DNA of 64,000 nt from Pseudomonas paraglycinae (GTDB taxonomy: Bacteria > Pseudomonadota > Gammaproteobacteria > Pseudomonadales > Pseudomonadaceae): assembly GCF_021601625.1 (NCBI RefSeq), contig NZ_BQHR01000002.1, positions 372,001 to 436,000 on the forward strand, given 5' to 3'. The position numbers and the translations under genes were made by a program. Below the pieces are notes generated by a model. That model saw only the letters and a list, made by a program, of their open reading frames with translations, was not told the DNA's origin and ran no database searches. Shown here piece after piece: positions 51,294 to 60,182 of this stretch; position 1 is the first letter of the stretch, and the number at the start of each line of letters is the position of its first letter.

Positions 51294-53438
51294 ATGATCA
51301 GCACTGAACTCAAAACCACGATCCAGGGCGCCTACTCGCGTTTTCTAGAGGCCAAGAGCCTCAAGCCGCGTTACGGCCAGCGTCTGATGATCGCTGAAGT
51401 CGCCAAGGTCCTCGGGGATATCGACACCGACGACGAAGGCCGGCGCAGTGGCGACCCCGCGATTGTCGCGGTGGAAGCCGGCACCGGTACCGGCAAGACC
51501 GTGGCCTACAGCCTGGCGGCGATCCCGACGGCGAAACTGGCCGGCAAGAGGCTGGTGATCGCCACCGCCACCGTCGCCCTGCAAGAGCAGATCGTCTACA
51601 AGGACTTGCCCGACCTGATGCGCAACAGCGGGCTGAACTTCAGCTTCGCCCTGGCCAAGGGCCGTGGCCGCTACATGTGCCTGTCCAAGCTCGACATGCT
51701 GTTGCAGGAAGGCCATGCGCAGACCGCCACCGCGCAGCTGTTCGAAGAAGAAGGCTTCAAGATCGAGGTCGATGAGGCCAGCCAGAAGCTGTTCACCAGC
51801 ATGATCGAGAAGCTCGCCGGCAATAAATGGGACGGCGACCGCGACAGCTGGCCCAACGCGCTGGAAGACGCCGACTGGGCGCGCCTGACCACCGATCACA
51901 GCCAGTGCACCAACCGTCATTGCCCGAACTTCGGCCAGTGCGCCTTCTACAAGGCCCGCGAAGGCATGGGCAAGGTCGACGTGATCGTCACCAACCACGA
52001 CATGGTGCTGGCCGACCTGGCGCTGGGCGGCGGGGCAGTCTTGCCCGATCCGCGCGACACCATTTATGTGTTCGACGAAGGCCACCACCTGCCGGACAAG
52101 GCCATCGGCCACTTCGCCCATTACACACGTCTGCGTTCCACCGCCGACTGGCTGGAAACCACCGCCAAGAACCTCACCAAACTGCTGGCCCAGCACCCGT
52201 TGCCGGGCGACCTCGGCAAACTGATCGAGCAGGTGCCGGAGTTGGCGCGGGAGATCAAGACCCAGCAGCAATTCATGTTCACTGCCTGCGAACAGATTGC
52301 TGATTTCAAGCCCGGTGAAGACGTCGAAGGCCGCGAGCGTCCGCGTCATCGCTTCATCGGTGGGGTGATTCCGGAACACATGCGCGAGATGGGCATCGAG
52401 CTGAAAAAAGGCTTCGCCCGCCTCAACGACCTGTTCACCCGTCTGACGGATCTGCTCAAGGAAGGCATGGACGGCGAGGTCAACATCGGCATCGCCAGCA
52501 ATCAGGCCGAAGAATGGTATCCACTGTTCGGCAGCCTGTTGTCCCGTGCTTCCGGCAACTGGGAGCTGTGGACCGCGTTCACCGCCGAAGACCCGGAAGA
52601 CAACCCGCCGATGGCCCGCTGGCTGACCCTGGCCGAAAGCGGTTCGCTGTTCGATATCGAGGTCAACGCCAGCCCGATCCTCGCCGCCGAAACCCTGCGC
52701 CGCAGCCTGTGGAACGTGGCCTATGGCTGTCTGGTGACTTCGGCGACATTGACCGCGCTCGGCACGTTCGACCGTTTCCGCATGCGCGCCGGTCTGCCGA
52801 AAAAAGCCGTCACTGCCGTGGTGCCGAGCCCGTTCCATCACGCCGATGCCGGCGTGTTGCGGGTGCCGGACCTGAAGGCCGATCCGCGCGATGCCGCCGC
52901 CCACACCGCCGCGATCATCCGTGATCTGCCGGAGCTGGTCGAAGGCTCGCGCGGCAGTCTGGTGCTGTTCTCGTCGCGCAAACAGATGCAGGACGTGTTC
53001 GACGGCCTCGACCGCGACTGGCGCAAGCAAGTGTTCATTCAAGGCAACCTGTCGAAACAGGAAACCCTGAACAAGCACAAGGCGCGGGTCGATGGCGGTG
53101 ATTCCAGCGTGCTGTTCGGCCTCGCCAGTTTTGCCGAAGGCGTGGACTTGCCGGGCGCCTACTGCGAACACGTGGTGATCGCCAAGATCCCGTTCTCGGT
53201 GCCGGACGATCCGGTCGAAGCCGCGCTGTCGGAATGGATCGAAGCCCGGGGCGGCAATCCGTTCATGGAAATCTCGGTGCCCGATGCCTCGCTGAAGCTG
53301 GTTCAGGCGTGCGGCCGTCTGCTGCGCACCGAAGAAGACCGCGGCACCATCACCTTGCTGGATCGGCGGCTGGTCACCCAGCGCTATGGCAAGGCGATCC
53401 TCAATGCGTTGCCTCCTTTCCGTCGTGAAATATCCTGA
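51294..53438 (+). CDS. dinG: ATP-dependent DNA helicase DinG
   Basis: A 714-residue XPD-like superfamily 2 helicase. Walker A EAGTGTGKT is at 61-69, iron-sulfur cluster cysteines lie in GRYMC and in CTNRHCPNFGQC (four Cys total), motif II is DEGHHL and motif VI QACGRLLRTEEDRG. It unwinds R-loops and G-quadruplex-like structures 5' to 3' and helps forks pass transcription. Length matches E. coli DinG. A candidate LexA box precedes it. It is monocistronic on the plus strand, divergent from the CopD-like gene. Confidence 0.95.
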   Translation: MISTELKTTIQGAYSRFLEAKSLKPRYGQRLMIAEVAKVLGDIDTDDEGRRSGDPAIVAVEAGTGTGKTVAYSLAAIPTAKLAGKRLVIATATVALQEQIVYKDLPDLMRNSGLNFSFALAKGRGRYMCLSKLDMLLQEGHAQTATAQLFEEEGFKIEVDEASQKLFTSMIEKLAGNKWDGDRDSWPNALEDADWARLTTDHSQCTNRHCPNFGQCAFYKAREGMGKVDVIVTNHDMVLADLALGGGAVLPDPRDTIYVFDEGHHLPDKAIGHFAHYTRLRSTADWLETTAKNLTKLLAQHPLPGDLGKLIEQVPELAREIKTQQQFMFTACEQIADFKPGEDVEGRERPRHRFIGGVIPEHMREMGIELKKGFARLNDLFTRLTDLLKEGMDGEVNIGIASNQAEEWYPLFGSLLSRASGNWELWTAFTAEDPEDNPPMARWLTLAESGSLFDIEVNASPILAAETLRRSLWNVAYGCLVTSATLTALGTFDRFRMRAGLPKKAVTAVVPSPFHHADAGVLRVPDLKADPRDAAAHTAAIIRDLPELVEGSRGSLVLFSSRKQMQDVFDGLDRDWRKQVFIQGNLSKQETLNKHKARVDGGDSSVLFGLASFAEGVDLPGAYCEHVVIAKIPFSVPDDPVEAALSEWIEARGGNPFMEISVPDASLKLVQACGRLLRTEEDRGTITLLDRRLVTQRYGKAILNALPPFRREIS

Positions 53439-53533
53439 GACATCGGTGGGCAGTTTTGCCCGCCGCGTTGTCTATCTCTCTGCTATTGCTTTTCCATTGG
53501 CCCTCGTGGGTCGTTAGGGAGAAATCCGTTCTC

Positions 53534-56014
53534 ATGATTCGTCGTTCGTTGCCTGCCGTTTTTGCCCTGGTTTTCGCTGGCCCCTTGCTGGCGGCACCTG
53601 CCGGCCAGCAGACCCTGTTCAACTTTGTCCGCCCCGCCGATGTGGTGAAAGTGGCGACCGAAAATGCCGACCTGCCGCAAGCCAACGCCGAGCAGACCCC
53701 CGAAGGCGAAGTGCTGCGCCGGGTGACGTTCAATCCGACGGCCCGCCCGACCTTGCGCCTGAGCCCGCAGACCGGTGCCTGGGACTGGTCGCAGTCCGGG
53801 ATGATGAGCCTGCGCATCCAGAGCGCGATGAACTGGGCGGTGACCGTCTACGTGCAAATCCAGAGCAACGACGGCAAGACCCTGGTCAGCCGCGTTGACC
53901 TGCCGGCCGGCCCGGCGCAGACCTTGCTCGTGCCGTTGACCGCGACCTCGCCACTCAGCCAGGGCATGAAAGCCGGCCCGGTGATGCCGATGACGATCGA
54001 TGGGCAGCGCATTCTGCTGGCGAGCAGCAGCGGTGAGCTGGATCGCAGCCAGGTGGTATCGGTCAGCCTGTCGATGGACCAGCCGAAAGCCGCGCAAAGT
54101 CTGCTGCTTGAGCGCTTTGGCGTGCAGGACGAAGGCGAGGTGATCAAATCCGCCTACGGCAATCTGGTGGATGCCTATGGCCAGTCGACTCGCGGCAGGT
54201 GGCCGGAGAAAGTCGCCAATGACGAACAACTGAAAAGCGCCGCCGCCAAAGAACAGCAACAACTGAACACCTGGCTGGCCGAGCGCGAAAAGTCGTCGCT
54301 GGACAAGTTCGGTGGCTGGAGCAAAGGCCCGGCGTTCAAGGCCAGCGGTTTCTTCCGCACCGAAAAGCGTGACGGCCGCTGGTATCTGGTGACGCCCGAG
54401 GGCCATCCGTTCTATTCCCTCGGTGTGAACACCGTCAGCCCGGAGGTCAACCAGACCTACGTGGCCGGCCGCGAGTACATGTTCGAATCCCTGCCAAAAC
54501 CTGAAGAGCCGCTGGCCAGCCACTTCGGCGAAGGCGACAACCGTGGCGGCAACGGTGTCGATCAGGGCCGTGGTTACAATTTCGGGCGCTGGTACGACTT
54601 CTACGGCGCCAACCTTCAGCGTCTGTATGGCGAGCCGTGCACCCCGGACAGCGGCAACAAGGCCGGAGTGGCCGAAGCCGCCAAGGCCGGGGCCGCCGAA
54701 GAAGCCGCGACCAACGCCAGCGCACCGGTCGCCGCCTCCGAACAGCCGACAGCCGGGGTCGCCGAGTCGGCAGCCACCAGCGGGCAAAGTGTTGCGGCGC
54801 CGTGCAAAAACACGGTCGACGAGCAAAAGTGGGCCAGCCACACGCTTGATCGCCTGCAAGCCTGGGGCTTCAACACGGTCGGTAACTGGAGCGCCCCCGT
54901 CCTCGGTAACGCCGAGCGCATGCCGTACACCTTGCCGCTGTCGATCGTCGGCGATTACGCCAGCATCAGCACCGGCACCGATTGGTGGGGCGGCATGCCT
55001 GACCCGTTCGATCCGCGCTTCGCCATGGCCACCGAGCGCGCCGTGGCGATTGCCGCCCGCGATCATCGCGATGATCCGTGGCTGATCGGCTACTTCGCCG
55101 ACAACGAGCTGGCCTGGGCAGGCCCCGGTGATGATCCGAAATCCCGTTACGCGCTGGCCTACGGCACCTTGAAAATGACCACCGACGTTCCGGCCAAGCG
55201 CGCGTTCCTCAAGCAATTGCGCGACAAGTACCGCAATCAGGCGGGGCTGTCGAAGGCCTGGGGCATTGATCTGCCGGCGTGGGAATTGATGGAAGACCCG
55301 GGTTTCGAGGCGCCGCTGCCGAATCCGGAGCATCCGGAAATCGAGGCCGACTTCAAATACTTCCAGAAGGTCTTCGCCGACACGTACTTCAAGACCATTT
55401 CCGACTCGCTGAAATGGCACGCGCCGAACCAGTTGCTGCTCGGTGGCCGTTTCGCCACCAGCACCCCGGAAGCGGTGGCGTCCTGCGCCCAGTATTGCGA
55501 CGTGCTGAGCTTCAACATGTACACCCTGCAACCGCAGGACGGCTATGACTTCGCCGCGCTGCGCAGCCTCGACAAACCGGTGCTGATCACCGAGTTCAAC
55601 TTCGGCTCCACCGACCGTGGCCCGTTCTGGGGCGGCGTGACCCCGTTGAGCAAGGAAGAAGACCGCGGCCCGGCCTACGCCAACTTCCTCAAACAGGCGC
55701 TGAGCGAGCCGTCGATTGTCGGCGTGCACTGGTTCCAGTTTCTGGACCAACCGGTGACCGGGCGCCTGCTCGATGGCGAGAACGGGCACTTTGGTCTGGT
55801 CGGTGTCACCGATCTGCCGTTCCAGGGTTTTGTCGAAGCCGTGCGCAAGAGCAACCTGGCGACCGTCGATCAGTTGAGCAAAGAGGCGCAGAAAGCGGCT
55901 GCTGCAGCGGACAAGACCGGCCACGAAGCCGAAGGCGGCCGCAAGGCAGACGCCGGCAAAGGCCCGGGACAGGGGGCTGGCCACACAGGCGGGCATTCCG
56001 GCAACGGTCACTGA
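53534..56014 (+). CDS. Exported clan GH-A glycoside hydrolase (agarase-like)
   Basis: An 826-residue protein with a signal (MIRRSLPAVFALVFAGPLLAAPA). An N-terminal beta-sandwich (about 30-225) precedes a TIM-barrel: the clan GH-A acid/base Asn-Glu is in GYFADNELAWAG (Glu525) and the nucleophile in KPVLITEFNFGSTDRG (Glu687). Such proteins are usually annotated as beta-agarase, but the real substrate may be another galactan or exopolysaccharide. Between Cys369 and Cys424 sits a 54-residue Ala/Glu-rich low-complexity insert, and the C-terminus ends in a Gly/His-rich tail. The ribosome binding site AGGGAG is somewhat distant (12 bases). Substrate is not inferable from sequence. Confidence 0.78.
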   Translation: MIRRSLPAVFALVFAGPLLAAPAGQQTLFNFVRPADVVKVATENADLPQANAEQTPEGEVLRRVTFNPTARPTLRLSPQTGAWDWSQSGMMSLRIQSAMNWAVTVYVQIQSNDGKTLVSRVDLPAGPAQTLLVPLTATSPLSQGMKAGPVMPMTIDGQRILLASSSGELDRSQVVSVSLSMDQPKAAQSLLLERFGVQDEGEVIKSAYGNLVDAYGQSTRGRWPEKVANDEQLKSAAAKEQQQLNTWLAEREKSSLDKFGGWSKGPAFKASGFFRTEKRDGRWYLVTPEGHPFYSLGVNTVSPEVNQTYVAGREYMFESLPKPEEPLASHFGEGDNRGGNGVDQGRGYNFGRWYDFYGANLQRLYGEPCTPDSGNKAGVAEAAKAGAAEEAATNASAPVAASEQPTAGVAESAATSGQSVAAPCKNTVDEQKWASHTLDRLQAWGFNTVGNWSAPVLGNAERMPYTLPLSIVGDYASISTGTDWWGGMPDPFDPRFAMATERAVAIAARDHRDDPWLIGYFADNELAWAGPGDDPKSRYALAYGTLKMTTDVPAKRAFLKQLRDKYRNQAGLSKAWGIDLPAWELMEDPGFEAPLPNPEHPEIEADFKYFQKVFADTYFKTISDSLKWHAPNQLLLGGRFATSTPEAVASCAQYCDVLSFNMYTLQPQDGYDFAALRSLDKPVLITEFNFGSTDRGPFWGGVTPLSKEEDRGPAYANFLKQALSEPSIVGVHWFQFLDQPVTGRLLDGENGHFGLVGVTDLPFQGFVEAVRKSNLATVDQLSKEAQKAAAAADKTGHEAEGGRKADAGKGPGQGAGHTGGHSGNGH

Positions 56015-56120
56015 TCGATACGAAACCTGAAGACCGCCCGGCCCGCAGCGGTTCCCAAAACCCTCACGGGCTGGAACAATGCGGGCCACTTTGTAGAGCG
56101 TTTTCGCGGGGGAGTTGCGG

Positions 56121-57266
56121 GTGCAGATTCAGGGACATTACGAGCTTCAATTCGAAGCGGTGCGCGAAGCCTTCGCCGCACTGTTCGACGATCCCCAGGA
56201 ACGCGGCGCCGCGTTGTGCATTCGGGTCGGCGGCGAAACCGTCCTCGACCTCTGGTCCGGCACCGCCGACAAGGACGGCGCCGAGGCCTGGCACAGCGAC
56301 ACCATCGCCAACCTGTTCTCCTGCACCAAGACCTTCACCGCCGTCACCGCGCTGCAACTGGTTGCCGAAGGCAAGTTGCAGCTCGATGCGCCGGTCGCCC
56401 GTTACTGGCCGGAATTCGCCGCCGCCGGCAAGGAATCCGTCACCCTGCGCCAACTGCTTTGCCATCAGGCCGGTATCCCGGCCCTGCGCGAATTGCTGGC
56501 GCCTGAGGCGCTGTATGACTGGCAGACCATGGTCGACGCTCTCGCCGCCGAAGCGCCGTGGTGGACGCCTGGCACCGGTCACGGTTATGCCGCGATCACC
56601 TACGGCTGGCTGATCGGCGAATTGCTGCGGCGCGCCGACGGTCGCGGGCCGGGGGAATCGATTGTGGCGCGGGTCGCCAAACCGCTGGGGCTGGATTTCC
56701 ATGTCGGTTTGGCCGACGAGGAATTCCATCGTGTGGCGCACATCGCCCGGGGCAAGGGCAATACTGGCGACGCCGCTGCCCAGCGCCTGCTGCAAGTGAC
56801 CATGCGCGAACCGACGGCCATGACCACCCGGGCCTTCACCAATCCGCCGTCGGTGCTCACCAGCACCAACAAACCCGAATGGCGCCGTATGCAGCAACCG
56901 GCGGCCAACGGCCACGGCAATGCACGCAGCCTGGCCGGGTTCTACGCCGGTCTGCTCGACGGCAGCCTGCTGGAAAGCGAAATGCTCGACGAACTGACCC
57001 GTGAACACAGCCTCGGCGAGGACAAAACCTTGCTGACCCGCACCCGTTTCGGTCTCGGTTGCATGCTCGATCAACCCGACGTGCCGAACGCCACTTACGG
57101 CCTCGGCCCGCGTGCATTCGGCCATCCGGGTGCAGGCGGTTCCATCGGTTTTGCTGATCCGGAGCACGATGTGGCCTTCGGATTTGTGACAAATACACTG
57201 GGGCCGTACGTCTTGATGGATCCGCGCGCGCAGAAGCTGGCGCGGGTACTAGCCACTTGTCTGTAA
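56121..57266 (+). CDS. Beta-lactamase-fold serine hydrolase (family VIII esterase-like)
   Basis: A 381-residue cytoplasmic protein (no signal) of the class C beta-lactamase/family VIII esterase fold. The nucleophile motif is SCTK (Ser67, Lys70) in NLFSCTKTFTAVTALQLV; the Tyr motif region is GTGHGYAAITYGWLIGELLRR, and the KTG-box equivalent is near FGHPGAGGSIGFADPEHDVAFGFVTN. The GTG at 56121 is chosen because GGGGGAG lies six bases upstream; a TTG at 56115 is in frame. Substrate unknown, short-chain esters are the family norm. A short GAGGTTCC/GGAACCTC hairpin lies at 57277-57298. Confidence 0.87.
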   Translation: MQIQGHYELQFEAVREAFAALFDDPQERGAALCIRVGGETVLDLWSGTADKDGAEAWHSDTIANLFSCTKTFTAVTALQLVAEGKLQLDAPVARYWPEFAAAGKESVTLRQLLCHQAGIPALRELLAPEALYDWQTMVDALAAEAPWWTPGTGHGYAAITYGWLIGELLRRADGRGPGESIVARVAKPLGLDFHVGLADEEFHRVAHIARGKGNTGDAAAQRLLQVTMREPTAMTTRAFTNPPSVLTSTNKPEWRRMQQPAANGHGNARSLAGFYAGLLDGSLLESEMLDELTREHSLGEDKTLLTRTRFGLGCMLDQPDVPNATYGLGPRAFGHPGAGGSIGFADPEHDVAFGFVTNTLGPYVLMDPRAQKLARVLATCL

Positions 57267-57276
57267 AGCGTCGTCC

Positions 57277-57298
57277 GAGGTTCCAGGGCCGGAACCTC
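57277..57298 (+). terminator. Hairpin after the serine hydrolase gene
   Basis: GAGGTTCC and GGAACCTC, perfect 8-bp stem with AGGGCC loop, 10 bases after the stop. There is no T tract, so termination is uncertain. Confidence 0.5.
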
Positions 57299-57379
57299 AT
57301 GGCGAATTTCGTTTCAAAGCGTCTGTTTATCCGGGCGAAAGTCCTCTGATTGTTCACTACTTCTTTTTGTGGGTTTCCA

Positions 57380-58489
57380 ATGTCGTCCAAACAAACTCTC
57401 GCCCTGGCCCTGTGTTTCGCAATCACCGGTTGTGCACAGACTCCGAAGAACGACGCCGATGGCGGCAGCTGGTGGCCGTTCGGTTCTTCCGACAAAGTCG
57501 CAGCCAAGGAGCCGGCTCCGGCGCCTGCGCCGTTGAAACCGGCCGCCACCGCGCCTGTGGCCAAGGCCGAGAGCAGCAGTCCGTGGTACTGGCCGTTTGG
57601 CTCGGACGACTCGGCGGCCAAGCCTGAAGTGAAAGCTGAAGCCAAACCCGAAGCCAAGCCAGTCGAAGTCGCCAAGGCCGAGGCCGAGGCCGACAAGGGT
57701 GGCAAATGGTGGTGGCCGTTCGGCGGCAAGGAGCAGGACACCGCCAAAGTCGTGCCGATGCCCGACCCGAAAGTGACTCAGGCCTGGCTGGATGACTATG
57801 AGCCGCGCCTGCGCACCGCAATCAAGGACAGCAACCTGCAACTCGAGCGCCGTGAAAACGTGCTGGTCGTGACCGCGCCGGTGGAAGGCTCGTTCAACCC
57901 GGATCGCCCGGCGATGCTGCTGCCAGTGACCCTCGGTCCGTTCACCCGCGTCGCGAAAATCCTCGAAGCCGACCCGAAAACCGCCGTACTGGTGCTCGGT
58001 CACAGTGACACCACCGGCGCCGCTCCGGCCAACGTCAAGTTGAGCCAGGAACGCGCCCAGGCCGTGGCGGCGATTTTCCGTCTCAGCGGTCTGCAGCGTG
58101 ATCGCCTGATGCTGCGAGGCATGGGTTCCGAAGCGCCGCGTGCCGCCAACGACAGCGTTGAAGGCCGTGCCCTGAACCGCCGTGTCGAACTACTGGTGAC
58201 GCCGCAGAACACCATGGTCGCGCTGCTGAGCAAGTACAACATGCCAGCACCGAAGCCAGTGACCATGGTTGCTGCCCAGGACGTCAAGCCTGCCGCCAAA
58301 CCGGTGACCCCGGCGCCGGCTGCTAAGAAAGCCGCTGTACCGGCCACCAAAAAGGCTCCAGCCAAGAAAGCTGCTGCCAAGGCTCCAGCGAAGAAGGCCC
58401 CGGCCAAGGCTCCGGCGAAAAAGACCGCGCCCGCCAAAGCCGCCGCAACCGACAAAAAAGTCGCTGCGACCGATACCACCAAAAAGTGA
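57380..58489 (+). CDS. OmpA-family lipoprotein with WWPFG repeats and histone-H1-like tail
   Basis: A 369-residue lipoprotein (lipobox ITGC, Cys18). The linker holds three aromatic motifs, WWPFG (31-35), WYWPFG (69-74) and WWWPFG (110-115), joined by Ala/Pro/Lys-rich stretches. Then comes an OmpA C-terminal-like domain (about 130-275: NLQLERRENVLVVTAPVEGSFNPD, LVLGHSDTTGAAPANVKLSQERAQAVAAIF, GRALNRRVELLV). The last 70 residues are a Lys/Ala/Pro tail (KKAPAKKAAAKAPAKKAPAK) like histone H1 or Pseudomonas AlgP, unusual on an envelope protein. ATG 57380 is used. It is followed by pdxH 24 bases later. Confidence 0.83.
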   Translation: MSSKQTLALALCFAITGCAQTPKNDADGGSWWPFGSSDKVAAKEPAPAPAPLKPAATAPVAKAESSSPWYWPFGSDDSAAKPEVKAEAKPEAKPVEVAKAEAEADKGGKWWWPFGGKEQDTAKVVPMPDPKVTQAWLDDYEPRLRTAIKDSNLQLERRENVLVVTAPVEGSFNPDRPAMLLPVTLGPFTRVAKILEADPKTAVLVLGHSDTTGAAPANVKLSQERAQAVAAIFRLSGLQRDRLMLRGMGSEAPRAANDSVEGRALNRRVELLVTPQNTMVALLSKYNMPAPKPVTMVAAQDVKPAAKPVTPAPAAKKAAVPATKKAPAKKAAAKAPAKKAPAKAPAKKTAPAKAAATDKKVAATDTTKK

Positions 58490-58513
58490 TCCGCTAACGA
58501 AAAGGAATGCGCC

Positions 58514-59161
58514 GTGACCCAGTCTCTGGCAGATATGCGTCGTGATTACACCCGGGACGGCCTGACCGAGGCGCAAGCCCCGGCCGAGCCCTTTGCGTTG
58601 TTTCACCAGTGGTTTGCCGAAGCGGTGAAAACCGAACAGGCGCCAGTGGAAGCCAACGCGATGACCCTGGCCACGGTGGATGCGGACGGCCGTCCGCATT
58701 GCCGCATTCTGCTGCTCAAGGGCCTGGACGAGCAGGGCTTCACCTTCTTCACCAACTATGAAAGCGCCAAGGGTCAGCATCTGGCGGCGAACCCGTTCGC
58801 CGCGATGACGTTCTTCTGGCCGACCCTGGAGCGCCAGGTACGGATCGAAGGGCGGGTGCTGAAGGTCTCGCCTGAAGAGTCCGACGCGTACTATCAGGTG
58901 CGGCCGCTGGGCAGCCGACTCGGCGCTTGGGCCTCCCCGCAGAGCCGGGTCATCAAAGGCCGGGGTGAACTGGAAGACTTGCTTAAGGCGACCGAACAGC
59001 GCTTCACCGACACCCAGCCAGATTGCCCGGAGCACTGGGGCGGCTATCGCTTGCTCCCTGAGCGCATCGAGTTCTGGCAGGGTCGCGCGAGCCGTCTGCA
59101 CGATCGCCTCAACTACCGTGTGCAGGGCGCCAACTGGATTCTTGAACGTCTGGCACCTTGA
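58514..59161 (+). CDS. pdxH: Pyridoxamine 5'-phosphate oxidase
   Basis: A 215-residue FMN enzyme that oxidises pyridoxamine or pyridoxine 5'-phosphate to pyridoxal 5'-phosphate. Conserved residues are in [54 protein letters not shown] and the C-terminal [30 protein letters not shown]. The start is a GTG at 58514 with AAGGAA upstream. It may share transcription with the OmpA-like gene before it; the next gene is convergent. Confidence 0.97.
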   Translation: MTQSLADMRRDYTRDGLTEAQAPAEPFALFHQWFAEAVKTEQAPVEANAMTLATVDADGRPHCRILLLKGLDEQGFTFFTNYESAKGQHLAANPFAAMTFFWPTLERQVRIEGRVLKVSPEESDAYYQVRPLGSRLGAWASPQSRVIKGRGELEDLLKATEQRFTDTQPDCPEHWGGYRLLPERIEFWQGRASRLHDRLNYRVQGANWILERLAP

Positions 59162-59166
59162 GCAGT

Positions 59167-59403
59167 CTACCGAGCGGGATAGTCTGCCGCAGCGGCTTGG
59201 AGCCACTTCGGCAGGTCCCGGCGCTTGATCTTCTGCGCCTGAGCCTGCTCCAGCCGTTCGAGCATGAACGCGCGTTTGCCTTCATCCTTGCCGGCCAGTG
59301 ACAATGCCAGATCGCGATCCATCCAGCGTTTGATCCGCACATACAGCCACCAGTGGAAGTACAGACCGGCGGCGGTGGTGACGACAATGATGAAGTAATC
59401 CAT
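59167..59403 (-). CDS. Small membrane-anchored protein of unknown function
   Basis: A 78-residue protein: one N-terminal hydrophobic helix (MDYFIIVVTTAAGLYFHWWLYVRI), then a charged helical region (DRDLALSLAGKDEGKRAFMLERLEQAQAQKIKRRDLPKWLQAAAADY). It stops six bases after pdxH, convergent. A conserved small gene next to pdxH in Pseudomonas as far as I recall; no function can be proposed. Confidence 0.7.
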   Translation of the reverse strand: MDYFIIVVTTAAGLYFHWWLYVRIKRWMDRDLALSLAGKDEGKRAFMLERLEQAQAQKIKRRDLPKWLQAAAADYPAR

Positions 59404-59569
59404 GGAAATCCTTGGGTCGGCGGCGCAGGAAACGGATTTTGGCGCTACTGTTGGGTGAGTTCGCGGGTGCCTGTACCGGGCCTGAATGAAAGCAATTTTA
59501 TCCGGGCGACGCCGTGACAGGCGTCAAGCTGCGGAGTTTAATGAATACCTGTCCTTTGGAGTTGATGCT

Positions 59570-60034
59570 ATGCGTAAGTCTGTTCTGCTGGTTGCTTCCT
59601 TTTCCACGATGGCGATGTTGCTGACCGGCTGCCAGTCGAGCCTGACCGGTGACTCCTACTCCCGTGACGAAGCGCGTCGCGTGCAGACGATTCGCATGGG
59701 CACCATCGAATCCCTGCGTCCGGTGAAAATCGAAGGCACCAAAACCCCGATTGGTGGTGCAGCCGGTGCAGTGGTTGGCGGTGTTGGCGGCAGTGCCATC
59801 GGCGGCGGCAAAGGCAGCATCGTTGCAGCCGTTATCGGTGCCGTGGCCGGCGGCCTGATCGGTTCGGCCACTGAAGAAGGCCTGACCCGCACTCAAGGTG
59901 TTGAAATCACCGTGCGCGAAGACGACGGCAGCATGCGCGCCTACGTGCAGCAGGTTCAGGAGAATGAAGTGTTCCGCGTAGGCGAGCGGGTACGGATTTC
60001 GACCGTTGGCGGCACCAGCCGCGTTTCGCACTAA
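59570..60034 (+). CDS. Glycine-zipper outer-membrane lipoprotein (SlyB-like)
   Basis: A 154-residue lipoprotein: signal MRKSVLLVASFSTMAMLLTGC (Cys21). A glycine-zipper hairpin follows (PIGGAAGAVVGGVGGSAIGGGKGSIVAAVIGAVAGGLIGSATEEG, about 64-108), then a small beta domain (VEITVREDDGSMRAYVQQVQENEVFRVGERVRIS). This is the SlyB/Pcp-like arrangement, where the zipper inserts in or spans the outer membrane. GGAG is 8 bases before the ATG at 59570; upstream in-frame starts lack such a site. A good terminator follows. Confidence 0.87.
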   Translation: MRKSVLLVASFSTMAMLLTGCQSSLTGDSYSRDEARRVQTIRMGTIESLRPVKIEGTKTPIGGAAGAVVGGVGGSAIGGGKGSIVAAVIGAVAGGLIGSATEEGLTRTQGVEITVREDDGSMRAYVQQVQENEVFRVGERVRISTVGGTSRVSH

Positions 60035-60054
60035 GCGCGAACGAGCGATAAAAG

Positions 60055-60088
60055 AAAACCCCGATCAGGTGACTGGTCGGGGTTTTTT
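60055..60088 (+). terminator. Intrinsic terminator after the SlyB-like gene
   Basis: AAAACCCCGATCAG and CTGGTCGGGGTTTT (one wobble) around GTGA, then a T tract. Confidence 0.9.
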
Positions 60089-60182
60089 GTTGGTTTGCGG
60101 CATTAACGAAGCAGGAAAATCGTGGCTGCAGGACGCGTCTCTAAAGACGTGGGGATTGTTCTCTACAGTGATCCACGGAGTA

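Noticed and set aside
53483-56089. An 868-residue open frame on the minus strand opposite the GH-A hydrolase gene
   Set aside because: It mirrors the third-position GC bias of the plus-strand gene, has low-complexity His/Arg/Gly-rich composition, no ribosome binding site, and the plus-strand product has a signal peptide and GH-A catalytic motifs.
58330-58450. Tandem repeat-like DNA (AAGAAGGC/GCCAAG pattern)
   Set aside because: It is coding sequence for the Lys/Ala/Pro tail of the OmpA-like lipoprotein, in frame throughout, not a non-coding satellite.
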